A program made the position numbers and the translations under genes. 64,000 nucleotides of DNA from Hyphomonas sp. (GTDB lineage: Bacteria; Pseudomonadota; Alphaproteobacteria; Caulobacterales; Hyphomonadaceae). Below the pieces are notes generated by a model, which made no database searches, was not told the DNA's origin, and saw only the letters and a program-made list of their open reading frames with translations. Every line of letters begins with the position of its first letter. The first letter of the stretch is position 1. Shown piece after piece: positions 1 to 8,573 of this stretch. The stretch covers positions 558,001-622,000 of the forward strand of contig JACKIK010000002.1 of NCBI GenBank assembly GCA_020638455.1, in the 5' to 3' direction.

Positions 1-1
1 G

Positions 2-721
2 CACAATACAACCGGCGTGCTTGGTATGTCGGACAGGCACACGGTCGAGCAGAAAGTTGCCGAGCTGCATGCAGAACGCGCCGCAGAATCGACTAAGCTG
101 CTCGACGCCTCGCTGGAGGACATTGAGACCGACCTCAACCTTCAGCAGTTCGCCATGGCCATGGGCGAAAGCGCATTTGGCGACAACTGCGCAACCTGCC
201 ATGGCGCCGGCGGCCGTGGTGCCAAGGGCTATCCCACCCTTGCTGATGACGTCTGGCTCTGGGACGGCACCCTTGAGGGTATCGAGCAGACCATTCGCCA
301 TGGCATTCGTTCCGCCGACGATGCGGATACTCGCTTCTCGGCAATGCCTGCCTTCGGCCGCGACGGCCTGCTGACCTCAGATCAGATCGACGATCTCGTC
401 CAGTATGTTCTGAGCATCAGTGGTCACGAAGCCGACGCTGCCGCTGCGGCCCGTGGAGGTGTCACCTTCCAGGCCCAGTGTTCGAGCTGCCACGGCGTCG
501 ACGGGCATGGAACCCGCGCTCTGGGCGCTCCGAACCTGACAGATGCCGACTGGCTGTATGTCACGGAAGACGAGTGGCGCAATGGCACCGCACCGGATGA
601 GATCCGCGGCGTCATCACCAACGCACGCAACTCTCACATGCCGGCATGGAACGGGCGCCTCGACGACGCCACCATCAAGGCACTTGCCGTCTACGTCCAC
701 TCTCTGGGCGGCGGCGAGTAG
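2..721 (+). CDS. ccoP: cbb3 cytochrome oxidase subunit III (CcoP), 5' truncated by window
   Basis: This is the C-terminal part of CcoP, the dihaem c-type subunit that passes electrons to the catalytic subunit CcoN at the inner membrane. The frame is open to the left edge, so the N-terminal membrane anchor lies outside the window. Two haem-binding motifs are visible, CATCH near codon 65 and CSSCH near codon 160, each followed by a methionine-containing segment as expected for two class I cytochrome c domains. The stretch TTGVLGMSDR before the first domain resembles the usual CcoP leader to it. The downstream genes are the standard oxidase assembly genes, which supports the call. ccoN, ccoO and ccoQ should lie just upstream. 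Confidence 0.95.
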   Translation, partial: HNTTGVLGMSDRHTVEQKVAELHAERAAESTKLLDASLEDIETDLNLQQFAMAMGESAFGDNCATCHGAGGRGAKGYPTLADDVWLWDGTLEGIEQTIRHGIRSADDADTRFSAMPAFGRDGLLTSDQIDDLVQYVLSISGHEADAAAAARGGVTFQAQCSSCHGVDGHGTRALGAPNLTDADWLYVTEDEWRNGTAPDEIRGVITNARNSHMPAWNGRLDDATIKALAVYVHSLGGGE

Positions 722-736
722 GAGATTAACTGAGCT

Positions 737-2182
737 ATGACGACCCTGATTGACCAGAAGAACGCCACGCCTAATCCCCCATCCCTTTATGAGGGGAGGA
801 AGCAGATCTACCCGAAACTTGCCCATGGCAAGTTCCGGATGGTCAAGTGGATCGTCATGGCCGCCACTCTGGGAGTGTATTACCTTCTCCCCTGGATCCG
901 TTGGCCCAGGGGAGAAGGAATCCCGGACCAGGCTGTGCTGGCTGATTTTGCCGGCGAGAAATTCTATTTCTTCTGGTTCGAGATCTGGCCGCAGGAACTC
1001 TATTACCTGGCAGGCCTCCTGATTCTAGGCGCTCTTGGGCTGTTTCTCGTAACGTCCCTGTTCGGTCGCGTGTGGTGTGGGTACACCTGCCCGCAAACTG
1101 TTTGGACCGACCTCTATATCTGGGTCGAACGCGCCTTCGAGGGCGACCGCGCCGCGCGCATGCGTCTCGACGCGGCGCCGTGGTCCTTCAACAAGCTATG
1201 GCGGAAGCTCGGAAAGCACCTTGTCTGGCTGATCATCGCCTTCTGGACCGGTGGCGCGTTCATTCTCTACTGGCACGACGCCCCGACGGTCGCCAAAGGC
1301 TGGTTCACGGGCGAAGCGCCACTCACAGCGTATTTCTTCGCGGGCGTGCTCACGATCACGACCTACTTCCTCGCCGGCTGGATGCGCGAGCAGGTCTGCA
1401 CCTACATGTGCCCCTGGCCACGCATTCAGGGTGCGCTGACGGATGAAAACGCCCTGAACGTGACATACCGTTACGACCGCGGTGAACCGCGCGGCCCGCA
1501 CCACAAGGGCGAAAGCTGGGAAGGGCGCGGCGACTGCATCGACTGCAAGCAGTGTGTGCAGGTCTGCCCGATGGGCATCGATATCCGCGATGGCTCGCAG
1601 CTCGCATGCATTCATTGCGCGCTGTGTATCGATGCGTGCGATGACATCATGAAGAAAATTGGCCGTCCGACGGGCCTGATCGCCTACGACACGGACTTTG
1701 CTGTCGCGGCCCGGGCGGCCGGCCAGAAGCCGAAATACCATATCTTCCGCCCGCGCACGATCCTGTACCTCATTCTGATGGGCGCGATCGCATCGATGGT
1801 GGGCTTCGGCTACTTCAACAAATCCACATTCGAAGTGAACGTGCTGAAAGACCGCTCGCCGCCCTTCGTACGGCTGTCGTCTGGCGACATTCGCAACGGC
1901 TACACGCTGAAACTGGTGAATAAAGCGTCGAAGTCGCGTCATGTGCTCGTTGCGATCGAGGGGCTCGATAATGCCAGTGTCCAGATCATCGGCGTCGAGA
2001 CAGAAGCCGATGGCAAGATCGGGCTGGACGTCAGCGCCCATGGAGTCGATCGCTTCCGCATGCTGGTGACCCGACCGGGCGGAGATCCGGTAAAGCGCAG
2101 CGACTTCACCGTCACTGTGACGGACACGGCAACCGGCGAATCCGAACCGAGCCCGGCCGTCTTTGTCGAAGGAGCCCCGTGA
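737..2182 (+). CDS. ccoG: CcoG/FixG, membrane polyferredoxin for cbb3 oxidase assembly
   Basis: CcoG is an integral membrane iron-sulfur protein; in related bacteria it reduces Cu(II) for cbb3 oxidase assembly. The 481-residue product has about five hydrophobic segments (near residues 38-54, 89-109, 162-179, 199-214 and 345-362). It carries CGYTCP (Cys114, Cys118) and CTYMCP (Cys221, Cys225), then two 4Fe-4S motifs at Cys267, 270, 273, 277 and Cys291, 294, 297, 301. The C-terminal third is the periplasmic Ig-like domain typical of the family. The start follows a GGAG at 722-725 after the ccoP stop. The stop TGA overlaps the ccoH ATG, so the two are probably translationally coupled. Confidence 0.96.
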   Translation: MTTLIDQKNATPNPPSLYEGRKQIYPKLAHGKFRMVKWIVMAATLGVYYLLPWIRWPRGEGIPDQAVLADFAGEKFYFFWFEIWPQELYYLAGLLILGALGLFLVTSLFGRVWCGYTCPQTVWTDLYIWVERAFEGDRAARMRLDAAPWSFNKLWRKLGKHLVWLIIAFWTGGAFILYWHDAPTVAKGWFTGEAPLTAYFFAGVLTITTYFLAGWMREQVCTYMCPWPRIQGALTDENALNVTYRYDRGEPRGPHHKGESWEGRGDCIDCKQCVQVCPMGIDIRDGSQLACIHCALCIDACDDIMKKIGRPTGLIAYDTDFAVAARAAGQKPKYHIFRPRTILYLILMGAIASMVGFGYFNKSTFEVNVLKDRSPPFVRLSSGDIRNGYTLKLVNKASKSRHVLVAIEGLDNASVQIIGVETEADGKIGLDVSAHGVDRFRMLVTRPGGDPVKRSDFTVTVTDTATGESEPSPAVFVEGAP

Positions 2183-2694
2183 TGAACGCATCTGCTGCCA
2201 GGAAGCCGGGGTTCGTCCTGAAGGGCTGGCACGTCCTGCTCATGTTGGTCGGTTTTTTTGGCTTCATGTTCGTGGTGAACGGCATTTTCCTCTGGGCTGC
2301 TATCACCTCCTTTCCCGGGGAAGATGAGCAGAAATCCTACATGCAGGGCCTCCACTACAATGAAACGATTGAGGCCCGGAAAGTCCGCGAAGCGGAAGGC
2401 TGGACCGCCCAGGTGGGCCTTGCTGGCGCGGGCGCCGAACAATCCTTGGTGATCCGCCTTTTCGACAACAGCGGTGCGCCCCTTGCCGCTGAATCGGTTT
2501 CAGCGCAGATTCGCCGAACTGCGACCGAAATGCGCGACGAAGACCTCGTTCTCGAGCGGATCGGTGCCGGCGAGTATGCGGCATCGGTCGGACATCTGGA
2601 ACGTGGCCTTTGGGAGGCGCGTATTGAGGCGCAAATTCCGCTCAGCGAAGGCAATTCCGCCTTCATTGTGAAGAAGAACCTGATTGTCGAATGA
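2182..2694 (+). CDS. ccoH: FixH/CcoH family protein, cbb3 oxidase assembly
   Basis: This 170-residue protein has one N-terminal membrane helix (about residues 14-38, within LLMLVGFFGFMFVVNGIFLW) and a periplasmic C-terminal domain, the FixH layout. The segment around SYMQGLHYNETIE matches the conserved Y-x-x-G-x-x-Y/F-N motif of the family. FixH/CcoH is needed for stable maturation of cbb3 oxidase, probably by bridging CcoI-dependent copper delivery and the oxidase subunits. The ATG at 2182 overlaps the ccoG stop by one base; an in-frame GTG three bases earlier is less likely. Its stop overlaps the ccoI ATG (ATGA). Confidence 0.9.
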   Translation: MNASAARKPGFVLKGWHVLLMLVGFFGFMFVVNGIFLWAAITSFPGEDEQKSYMQGLHYNETIEARKVREAEGWTAQVGLAGAGAEQSLVIRLFDNSGAPLAAESVSAQIRRTATEMRDEDLVLERIGAGEYAASVGHLERGLWEARIEAQIPLSEGNSAFIVKKNLIVE

Positions 2695-4907
2695 CATCGA
2701 CTGACCTTCTGGCACGTAGTCCCGACTGGTCTCTTCGGGCAGAGCCCGGCGAACCATCGAAATATGATGACCTCTCTGCGTTCGTTGAACGCGATGGCAA
2801 GAACCAGCGTCTGGAACTGAACATTTCCGGCGCCAAATGTGCCGCCTGCCTGGCGAAGATCGAGAAGTCTGTGAGCTCGCTCGAGGGGGTCTCGGAAGCG
2901 CGCCTGAACCTGTCGACCGGGCGGCTTGCTGTTGCCTGGTCGGGCGCGCTGCCCGCTCCCACGATTGCGGAAACCGTCGAGGGCCTCGGCTATGGCGTAA
3001 GCGCGGTGTCGGACACAAGCGCCGAGGAACTGCGCCGCAAGGAAGAACGGGAACTGCTCATTGCCATGGGCGTTGCCGCTTTCGCCGCTGCCAACATCAT
3101 GCTGCTGTCCGTATCCGTCTGGGCGGACGTCGGAGAGATGGGCGGCCGCACGCGGCAGATCCTCCACGCGATTTCCGGTGTCATCGCGTTTCCTGCAATC
3201 GCCTTCTCCGGACGGCCATTTTTCCGCTCGGCCTGGAACGTGCTGAAGCGCGGGCGCGCCAACATGGACGTCCCGATTTCGCTCGCCGTCAGCCTGGCAT
3301 TCGTTGTCAGTGTTGCCGAGACCATCCGGGGCGGAGAGCACGCCTATTTCGATGCCTCCGTGATGCTTCTGTTCTTCCTGCTGATCGGCAGGTTCCTGGA
3401 AGCACGCGTGCGGCGGCGCGCGTGCGCCGCAGCGAATGACCTCGCAGCCATGTCGAACCGCGCCGTAACGCGTCTCGACAAAGCGGGTGTCGCAACGAAA
3501 GTCAGCGCGGGTGCAATCTCCGAAGGCGACACAATCCTGCTCGCTCAGGGCGAGCGTGCTGTCGTTGACATGGAACTCTGCGACGATCTTTGCGAACTCG
3601 ATGAGAGCCTCGTCACGGGCGAAAGCACGCCTGAAGTCGTCTACAAGGGCGCCCGGATTTTTGCCGGCGCCGTGAACCTTTCCCACCCGGTCAGGGCGAA
3701 GGCCCTGTCCCGCGCGTCTAATTCCCTGCTCGCCGATATTTCGCGCATGCTCGATGCCGGAGAGCAACGCCGGTCGTCGTACCGGAAGATCGCCGACAAG
3801 GCCGTCGCTCTCTACGTGCCGTTCGTCCACTCGGCGGCCCTGCTGACCTTCATTGGCTGGATGATCGCTGGCGCCGGCGTTCGCGAATCCGTCCTGGTTG
3901 CGGTTTCGACGCTGATCATCACCTGCCCCTGCGCACTCGCCCTCGCCGCGCCGGTCGCCCATGTCGTTGCTGCCGGCAAGCTGTTTCGCAATGGCATCTT
4001 CCTGAAATCGGGTGACGCGCTCGAGCGTCTTGCCTCCGTTGACCTTATCGTGCTCGACAAAACGGGCACGCTGTCGCTCGGCGAGCCGTCGATCAGCACG
4101 GACATCGACAGCAAGGTCCTGCAGGACGCCGCGCGCCTTGCCCGCGCAAGCCGTCACCCATTGTCGCGAGCGATTGCATCAGCGGCAGGACCGGGCCCGA
4201 TCGCCGACGATGTGACGGAAGTTGCAGGACAAGGCCTTGAGGCAACGGTGGCCGGCGAGACATGGCGCCTCGGTTCGGCAGTCTGGACCGGCATCGAGCA
4301 GACCGACGCCCCGACCCACGGCCTGTACTTCAGGAAAGGCAAAAGCGATCCGCAGTTCCTTCCCCTGGCCGACCGGGTCATTCCGGGCACGGAGGCCGGC
4401 GTCGAGGCCCTGAAGAAAGGCGGCTACGCGCTTGAGATTCTGTCCGGCGACACCGAAGCGCGCGTGAAGGAAATCGCAGGACAGCTCGGCATCATGCAGT
4501 ATGAATCCGGCGTGTCACCGACCGCGAAAGCCAGCCGGCTCGAAGCCTTGCGTGCCGAGGGGCACAAGGTGCTGATGGTTGGTGATGGCCTGAATGATGC
4601 GGGCGCGCTCGCCCTAGCCCACGCAGCTGTTGCGCCGGGCACAGCGGTCGATGTGAGCCAGTCTGCCAGCGACGCCGTGTATTCGGGCGGGATCACATCC
4701 CTCCCGCTCCTCCTCAAGGTCGCGCGACGTACGAAGCGGGTGATGATCCAGAACTTCTCCTTCGCCGCGGCCTACAATCTGATTGCCATTCCGATCGCCA
4801 TCAGCGGACATGCCACGCCGCTCGTTGCCGCCATTGCCATGTCGCTGTCTTCCATGGCTGTATCGCTCAACGCCATCCGGCTCGCCGGAATCAACAAGGG
4901 AGCGTGA
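2691..4907 (+). CDS. ccoI: copper-translocating P1B-type ATPase CcoI/FixI
   Basis: This inner-membrane ATPase exports copper to the periplasm for insertion into cbb3 oxidase. The 738-residue product has an N-terminal heavy-metal domain with CAAC at residues 50-53, a TGES actuator motif near residue 308, the membrane CPC ion-binding motif near residue 411, the phosphorylation site DKTGT near 455 and the hinge GDGLND near 630. This is the complete P1B set. The family is distinguished from general copper-resistance CopA mainly by its place between ccoH and ccoS. The start overlaps the ccoH stop (ATGA at 2691-2694), and one base separates its stop from ccoS. Confidence 0.96.
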   Translation: MTSTDLLARSPDWSLRAEPGEPSKYDDLSAFVERDGKNQRLELNISGAKCAACLAKIEKSVSSLEGVSEARLNLSTGRLAVAWSGALPAPTIAETVEGLGYGVSAVSDTSAEELRRKEERELLIAMGVAAFAAANIMLLSVSVWADVGEMGGRTRQILHAISGVIAFPAIAFSGRPFFRSAWNVLKRGRANMDVPISLAVSLAFVVSVAETIRGGEHAYFDASVMLLFFLLIGRFLEARVRRRACAAANDLAAMSNRAVTRLDKAGVATKVSAGAISEGDTILLAQGERAVVDMELCDDLCELDESLVTGESTPEVVYKGARIFAGAVNLSHPVRAKALSRASNSLLADISRMLDAGEQRRSSYRKIADKAVALYVPFVHSAALLTFIGWMIAGAGVRESVLVAVSTLIITCPCALALAAPVAHVVAAGKLFRNGIFLKSGDALERLASVDLIVLDKTGTLSLGEPSISTDIDSKVLQDAARLARASRHPLSRAIASAAGPGPIADDVTEVAGQGLEATVAGETWRLGSAVWTGIEQTDAPTHGLYFRKGKSDPQFLPLADRVIPGTEAGVEALKKGGYALEILSGDTEARVKEIAGQLGIMQYESGVSPTAKASRLEALRAEGHKVLMVGDGLNDAGALALAHAAVAPGTAVDVSQSASDAVYSGGITSLPLLLKVARRTKRVMIQNFSFAAAYNLIAIPIAISGHATPLVAAIAMSLSSMAVSLNAIRLAGINKGA

Positions 4908-4908
4908 G

Positions 4909-5058
4909 ATGACAGGATTGTTGTTCCTGATCCCGATTGCCCTGTTCATGGGCCTTCTTGGCCTCGGAGCGTTTCTCTGGGCTGTGAAAAGCGGTCAGTT
5001 CGACGACCCGGTCGGAGCCGCCAACCGTATCCTGATCGACGACGACAAGCCGCTCTAG
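4909..5058 (+). CDS. ccoS: cbb3-type oxidase assembly protein CcoS (49 aa)
   Basis: CcoS is a very small single-helix membrane protein needed for haem and copper cofactor insertion into cbb3 oxidase. The product begins MTGLLFLIPIALFMGLLGLG and has the usual FLWAVKSGQFDD segment right after the helix, followed by a short acidic cytosolic tail. Its 49 residues match the family length. It starts one base after the ccoI stop and closes the cco operon. Its TAG stop forms a shared CTAG with the stop of pxpC on the other strand (5055-5058), so no room is left between the two for a separate terminator. Confidence 0.93.
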   Translation: MTGLLFLIPIALFMGLLGLGAFLWAVKSGQFDDPVGAANRILIDDDKPL

Positions 5059-5984
5059 AAGCGGAAGCCTGGCAGCCAGTCGGCAAAGATCGCTGTTTTC
5101 GCCACAAGGTCGTTGTGCGCCTGCTCGGAGGTACGGCGAAGGAACCGGATGCGGTCTCCAGGCGCAACCTGGCCGAGGAGGTGTCGGTCGGCGCGAATGA
5201 CTTGCAGGACGTGAGGGTATCCGCCCGTCGTCTGCGCGTCAGGCATAAGCACAAACGCGTTGCCCGACGGCGTCAGCTGGATGGCGCCCGGAAAGACAGC
5301 CGCGCTGGGTTTCAACGCGCCATCAGCGAGATGCGGCCACGGCCCCCTGATCTCGATCCCGGTGCGATCGAGCCTCCGCGTGGCTTCGAACACGTCGGAC
5401 CAGACCGCATCATCGAGTGCCGCATAGTCCGGGCCGGGCACGCAGCGAAGGACATGGCTTGCAGTCATGAACGGCCGCAGGTTGGCGGGCGTCTCCAGCG
5501 AGGCAGCTGGCTCCATCGCGGCATCGAATTCGAGTTCGTCGCCAGGCCTCAGAGCGCGGCCCTCAAGCCCGCCGAAACCTGCCGGAAGGCAGGTCGATGA
5601 GCTGCCGAGAAATTCGTCCGCCACAAACCCGCCGGGAACGGCAAGATAGGTCCGGAAGCCGGTGTCCGGATGTCCGATGCTCAGAATATCTCCTTGCCTG
5701 GCGAAGTGGGTCCGATGGGCGACGATGGTCTTGCCCGACAAGGACAGCTTCCCTGACGCTCCCGCGATTGCGAATGCCGAGGCCTGTCGGAATTCGAACT
5801 CCGCCCCGCCTTGCGTAATCTCAATGGCCGTGTCTGCGCTAGCATTTCCCGCCAACCGATTGGCGAGAGCCATTGAAAGCGGATCGGCAGGTCCCGATGC
5901 GGGGATGCCGAGATGCCGGCTGCCCACTCTGGCAAATCCCTGCAGCGTTGCCTGCGGACCCGGCCGGACAACGTGGAGCGTCAC
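5055..5984 (-). CDS. pxpC: 5-oxoprolinase subunit C (PxpC / KipA-like carboxyltransferase fold)
   Basis: PxpC works with PxpA and PxpB in the cytoplasm to convert 5-oxoproline (pyroglutamate) to glutamate using ATP. The 309-residue product opens with LHVVRPGPQATLQ and contains HLGIPASGPADPLSMALAN, the signature of the AHS2/biotin-dependent carboxyltransferase family to which PxpC belongs. I chose the GTG at 5984 because it overlaps the pxpB stop as GTGA; the reading frame extends further upstream but only through pxpB coding sequence. It is the last gene of a five-gene chain. The stop is shared as CTAG with ccoS on the plus strand. Confidence 0.9.
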   Translation of the reverse strand: MTLHVVRPGPQATLQGFARVGSRHLGIPASGPADPLSMALANRLAGNASADTAIEITQGGAEFEFRQASAFAIAGASGKLSLSGKTIVAHRTHFARQGDILSIGHPDTGFRTYLAVPGGFVADEFLGSSSTCLPAGFGGLEGRALRPGDELEFDAAMEPAASLETPANLRPFMTASHVLRCVPGPDYAALDDAVWSDVFEATRRLDRTGIEIRGPWPHLADGALKPSAAVFPGAIQLTPSGNAFVLMPDAQTTGGYPHVLQVIRADRHLLGQVAPGDRIRFLRRTSEQAHNDLVAKTAIFADWLPGFRF

Positions 5985-6619
5985 GACGATGATCCCAGAA
6001 CGCGCAATCGCACTTTCATGCCTGCCTTCAGCAGGAACGGGGACGCAGCCACCTTGTCGAACAAGGGTTCCTGAATGCGCCCGATAATCGGCCACCCTCC
6101 GGGTCCTGCGAGCGCATAGAGTCCCAACTGTCCGGTCAGAACACCGACCGAACCGGCCGCCACGCGTTGCCGGGGCAGTGCCAGGCGCTCTGCGCGAAGC
6201 ACCGGATCGAGCCCGCTCAGGTAGGCGAAGCCTGGCATGAAGCCCATCATGTCGACGGCCAGTGGGCTTGCGCATACCCTGCGAAGGAAGGCCTCCGGCG
6301 AAAGGCCGTTTTCGTCAGCAACCCGCGCGAGGTCAGGACCGCTTTCAGGATCGACGCGCAACGCGAGTTCGATCTCCTCACTCGCCGATTGTGTTCCGGG
6401 AGGCGCGTGCTCTAAGGCGCCAGCGAGTACGGCGTGCGCCTGCGCGGGCGATACAGCAAGCGGATCGAAACCGACGGTCAGGTTCCGGCGCCCCGGAACG
6501 ACATCTGTCCACCTTCCGCTGTGCCTCAAATGCTCCGCAAGGACGTTCCGGTGGCGAGGATCATCGACTTCGATCGAAAGGGCATCGTCGCCGACCATCC
6601 GGATGTCGGGCACCGTCAT
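5981..6619 (-). CDS. pxpB: 5-oxoprolinase subunit B (PxpB / KipI-like)
   Basis: This 212-residue protein belongs to the AHS1/KipI family and is the partner of PxpC. It has the typical GDDALSIEV start, the RRNLTVGFDP motif, and the GFMPGFAYLSGLDP and PRQRVAAGSVGVLTGQLGLY blocks that recur in PxpB proteins. Its ATG overlaps the pxpA stop (ATGA) and its stop overlaps the pxpC start (GTGA), consistent with the three subunits being made in fixed ratio. KipI of Bacillus is a kinase inhibitor homologue, but the neighbouring pxpA and pxpC make the 5-oxoprolinase role much more likely here. Confidence 0.91.
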   Translation of the reverse strand: MTVPDIRMVGDDALSIEVDDPRHRNVLAEHLRHSGRWTDVVPGRRNLTVGFDPLAVSPAQAHAVLAGALEHAPPGTQSASEEIELALRVDPESGPDLARVADENGLSPEAFLRRVCASPLAVDMMGFMPGFAYLSGLDPVLRAERLALPRQRVAAGSVGVLTGQLGLYALAGPGGWPIIGRIQEPLFDKVAASPFLLKAGMKVRLRVLGSSS

Positions 6620-7368
6620 GCGTGGACCTGGATCCCACGCGCGCCCAACGCTGCTCGCAGCGTCGCAGCTGCTTCGGCTGCACCGGGCGTGTCCCCATGA
6701 AGACAGATTGTTTCGACCTTCACGTCGATTATCTCTCCTACCCTGCTCATGACCTGGCCGTCCGAGACTAGGTGCATGACCTGTTCGAGCTGGCGAGCCG
6801 TATCGTGAATGACGGCCCCTTCCACGCTGCGCGGCGTCAGCGATCCGTCGGCTTCATAGGTCCGGTCGGCAAAGCCCTCAGCAACAAAGTGGAGGCCGGC
6901 ATCCTGCGCCCTTTCCTGCAATGCCGAGGATGGTGGACCCAGCAGGCTCAGCACGCCCGTTCGCTGGCACAGGGAGACAACAAGCTCCGCCAATTCCGGG
7001 TCACGCGCAGCGTCATTGTAGAGCGACCCATGCGGCTTGATGTGGCGCACGACGGCCCCCTGCGCGTCAGCGATCCTCAGGAGGTCTTGCACCTGCTGCA
7101 GGAGCGACATTATGAGCTCGGCCGGCGTCACATTGTTGCGCGCGCGCCCGAATGTTTCGCGGTCAGGGTAAGATGGATGAGCGCCGATGACGACGCTGCG
7201 CTGCTGGGCGGCCTCGACCGTTGCAGACATCGACGCTTCATCGCCCGCATGGCCGCCACAGGCGATGCTGCAACGCGAAACGACATCCAGGATTGCACGG
7301 TCGAGCGCCCTGCCTTCCTCTCCCGGCAGCTCACCAACGTCTGCATTGAGGCAGATCGACTGACGCAT
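6616..7368 (-). CDS. pxpA: 5-oxoprolinase subunit A (PxpA, LamB/YcsF family)
   Basis: PxpA is the YcsF/LamB-type subunit of the prokaryotic ATP-dependent 5-oxoprolinase. The 250-residue product has the diagnostic LNADVGE opening, CSIACGGHAGD, IGAHPSYPDRETFGR and VRHIKPHGSLYND motifs, and the terminal VETICLHGDTPGA. The ATG at 7368 was preferred to two in-frame GTGs just upstream because it makes the one-base TGATG overlap with the transporter stop. Its stop overlaps pxpB (ATGA). Confidence 0.95.
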   Translation of the reverse strand: MRQSICLNADVGELPGEEGRALDRAILDVVSRCSIACGGHAGDEASMSATVEAAQQRSVVIGAHPSYPDRETFGRARNNVTPAELIMSLLQQVQDLLRIADAQGAVVRHIKPHGSLYNDAARDPELAELVVSLCQRTGVLSLLGPPSSALQERAQDAGLHFVAEGFADRTYEADGSLTPRSVEGAVIHDTARQLEQVMHLVSDGQVMSRVGEIIDVKVETICLHGDTPGAAEAAATLRAALGARGIQVHA

Positions 7369-8573
7369 CACCACATTCCCAGTGCACGAAGGACCAGGCG
7401 CGCGCCCAGCAGGATCGCTACCGCCACGACGCTCACGCCGAGCGCGTTCTGCACTGGCCCGTTCGTTTCACCATCCAGAATGGCCTTCCGGTTCATGGTA
7501 ATCAACAGGAAGACGGCAACGACGGGAAGCAGCAGTCCGTTCGCAACCTGCGCAATGAGAATGATCGTCACCGGCCGGATGCCGGACAGCGCCACGACGC
7601 TGCCGATCGCCAGGATCACCATCGCAACGCCCTTGAACGCGGCCCCCCCGTGTTGTCGCCCGGTGACCTCGCAGACTGCATAGGCCGTCGCCATCGGCGC
7701 CGTGATGGCGGACGACAGTCCTGCTGCGCAGAGTCCCGTGCCGACCAGCAGCCGCGCCGCCGGCCCGTACGTCGGCTCGAGACTGGACGCCATATCGGCG
7801 GCACTGGTGATCGCGATGCCGGAACCGAACAGCGTCGCCGCCGTGGTGCAGAGGATCAGGATGGAGATCAGCCCGCCAAGGCCGACCGACAGCCTTGTAT
7901 CAAGGAACGCCTCGCGCAGCTCTGCCTTGCCAGCCGCCGGCCAGCGCTGGCGTACAGTCGCCGCATGAAGGAACAGGTTATAGGGCACAATGGTCGTACC
8001 GATCAGACCTATCGCCGTCAGGAGGCTTCCCTCCGGCAGACGCGGCCTGAGCCCGGACAGGAGGGCTCCCCAATCCGGCCTGACAAGCAGGAGGCTGGCC
8101 GCGAATGCCAGGCTCATCAGCAACACCAGCGCGATCAGGATTCGCTCCAGCACTTTGTATCGACCGAAATACAGCATCACCGCTGCAAGCACTGCGATCA
8201 CCCCGACCATCATGCGTTGGGCGCCTTCGCCCGTGCCGGCAATGGCGCGAAGCCCCAACGCGCCGCCGGACAGATTGCCGGCTTCGTAGGCAGCGTTGCC
8301 CAACGCCAGCGCCGTCATGACAAGCGCAACCGAAGCCCATTTCATCACGGGCGACACACCATCCGAGACCAGTGCCTCACCCAGCCCCTTCCGGCCCACA
8401 AGGCCCAGCCTGACGGTCATTTCCTGCAGGATGATGGTCGCGAATGTTGCGAATACGAGCGCCCATACCAGGGCGTAGCCATATTTTGCGCCTGCCAGGG
8501 TGCAGGCTGTGACGGTGCCCGGCCCGATGAAGGCGGCCGCGACAAGCGCGCCGGGACCAAAAGGCAGCTTCAT
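7368..8573 (-). CDS. Nramp-fold membrane transporter without canonical metal-site residues
   Basis: This 401-residue protein has about eleven hydrophobic helices and aligns with Nramp metal transporters from the first helix (GPGALVAAAF, then the TLAGAKYGYALVWALVF block). The two metal-binding motifs are changed. DPGN in helix 1 is GPGT here (residues 17-20), and MPH in helix 6 is VPY (residues 196-198). Both ligands in helix 1 and the methionine of helix 6 are therefore absent, so Mn/Fe transport is doubtful. The gene overlaps both the DUF2891 gene upstream (ATGA) and pxpA downstream (TGATG). That context suggests a 5-oxoproline or other organic substrate. The fold assignment is firm; the substrate is inference. 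Confidence 0.85.
   Translation of the reverse strand: MKLPFGPGALVAAAFIGPGTVTACTLAGAKYGYALVWALVFATFATIILQEMTVRLGLVGRKGLGEALVSDGVSPVMKWASVALVMTALALGNAAYEAGNLSGGALGLRAIAGTGEGAQRMMVGVIAVLAAVMLYFGRYKVLERILIALVLLMSLAFAASLLLVRPDWGALLSGLRPRLPEGSLLTAIGLIGTTIVPYNLFLHAATVRQRWPAAGKAELREAFLDTRLSVGLGGLISILILCTTAATLFGSGIAITSAADMASSLEPTYGPAARLLVGTGLCAAGLSSAITAPMATAYAVCEVTGRQHGGAAFKGVAMVILAIGSVVALSGIRPVTIILIAQVANGLLLPVVAVFLLITMNRKAILDGETNGPVQNALGVSVVAVAILLGARLVLRALGMW

Noticed and set aside
7368..8573. Nramp protein as an ordinary manganese importer
   Set aside because: The metal-ligand motifs of helices 1 and 6 are both replaced and the gene is embedded in the 5-oxoprolinase operon.
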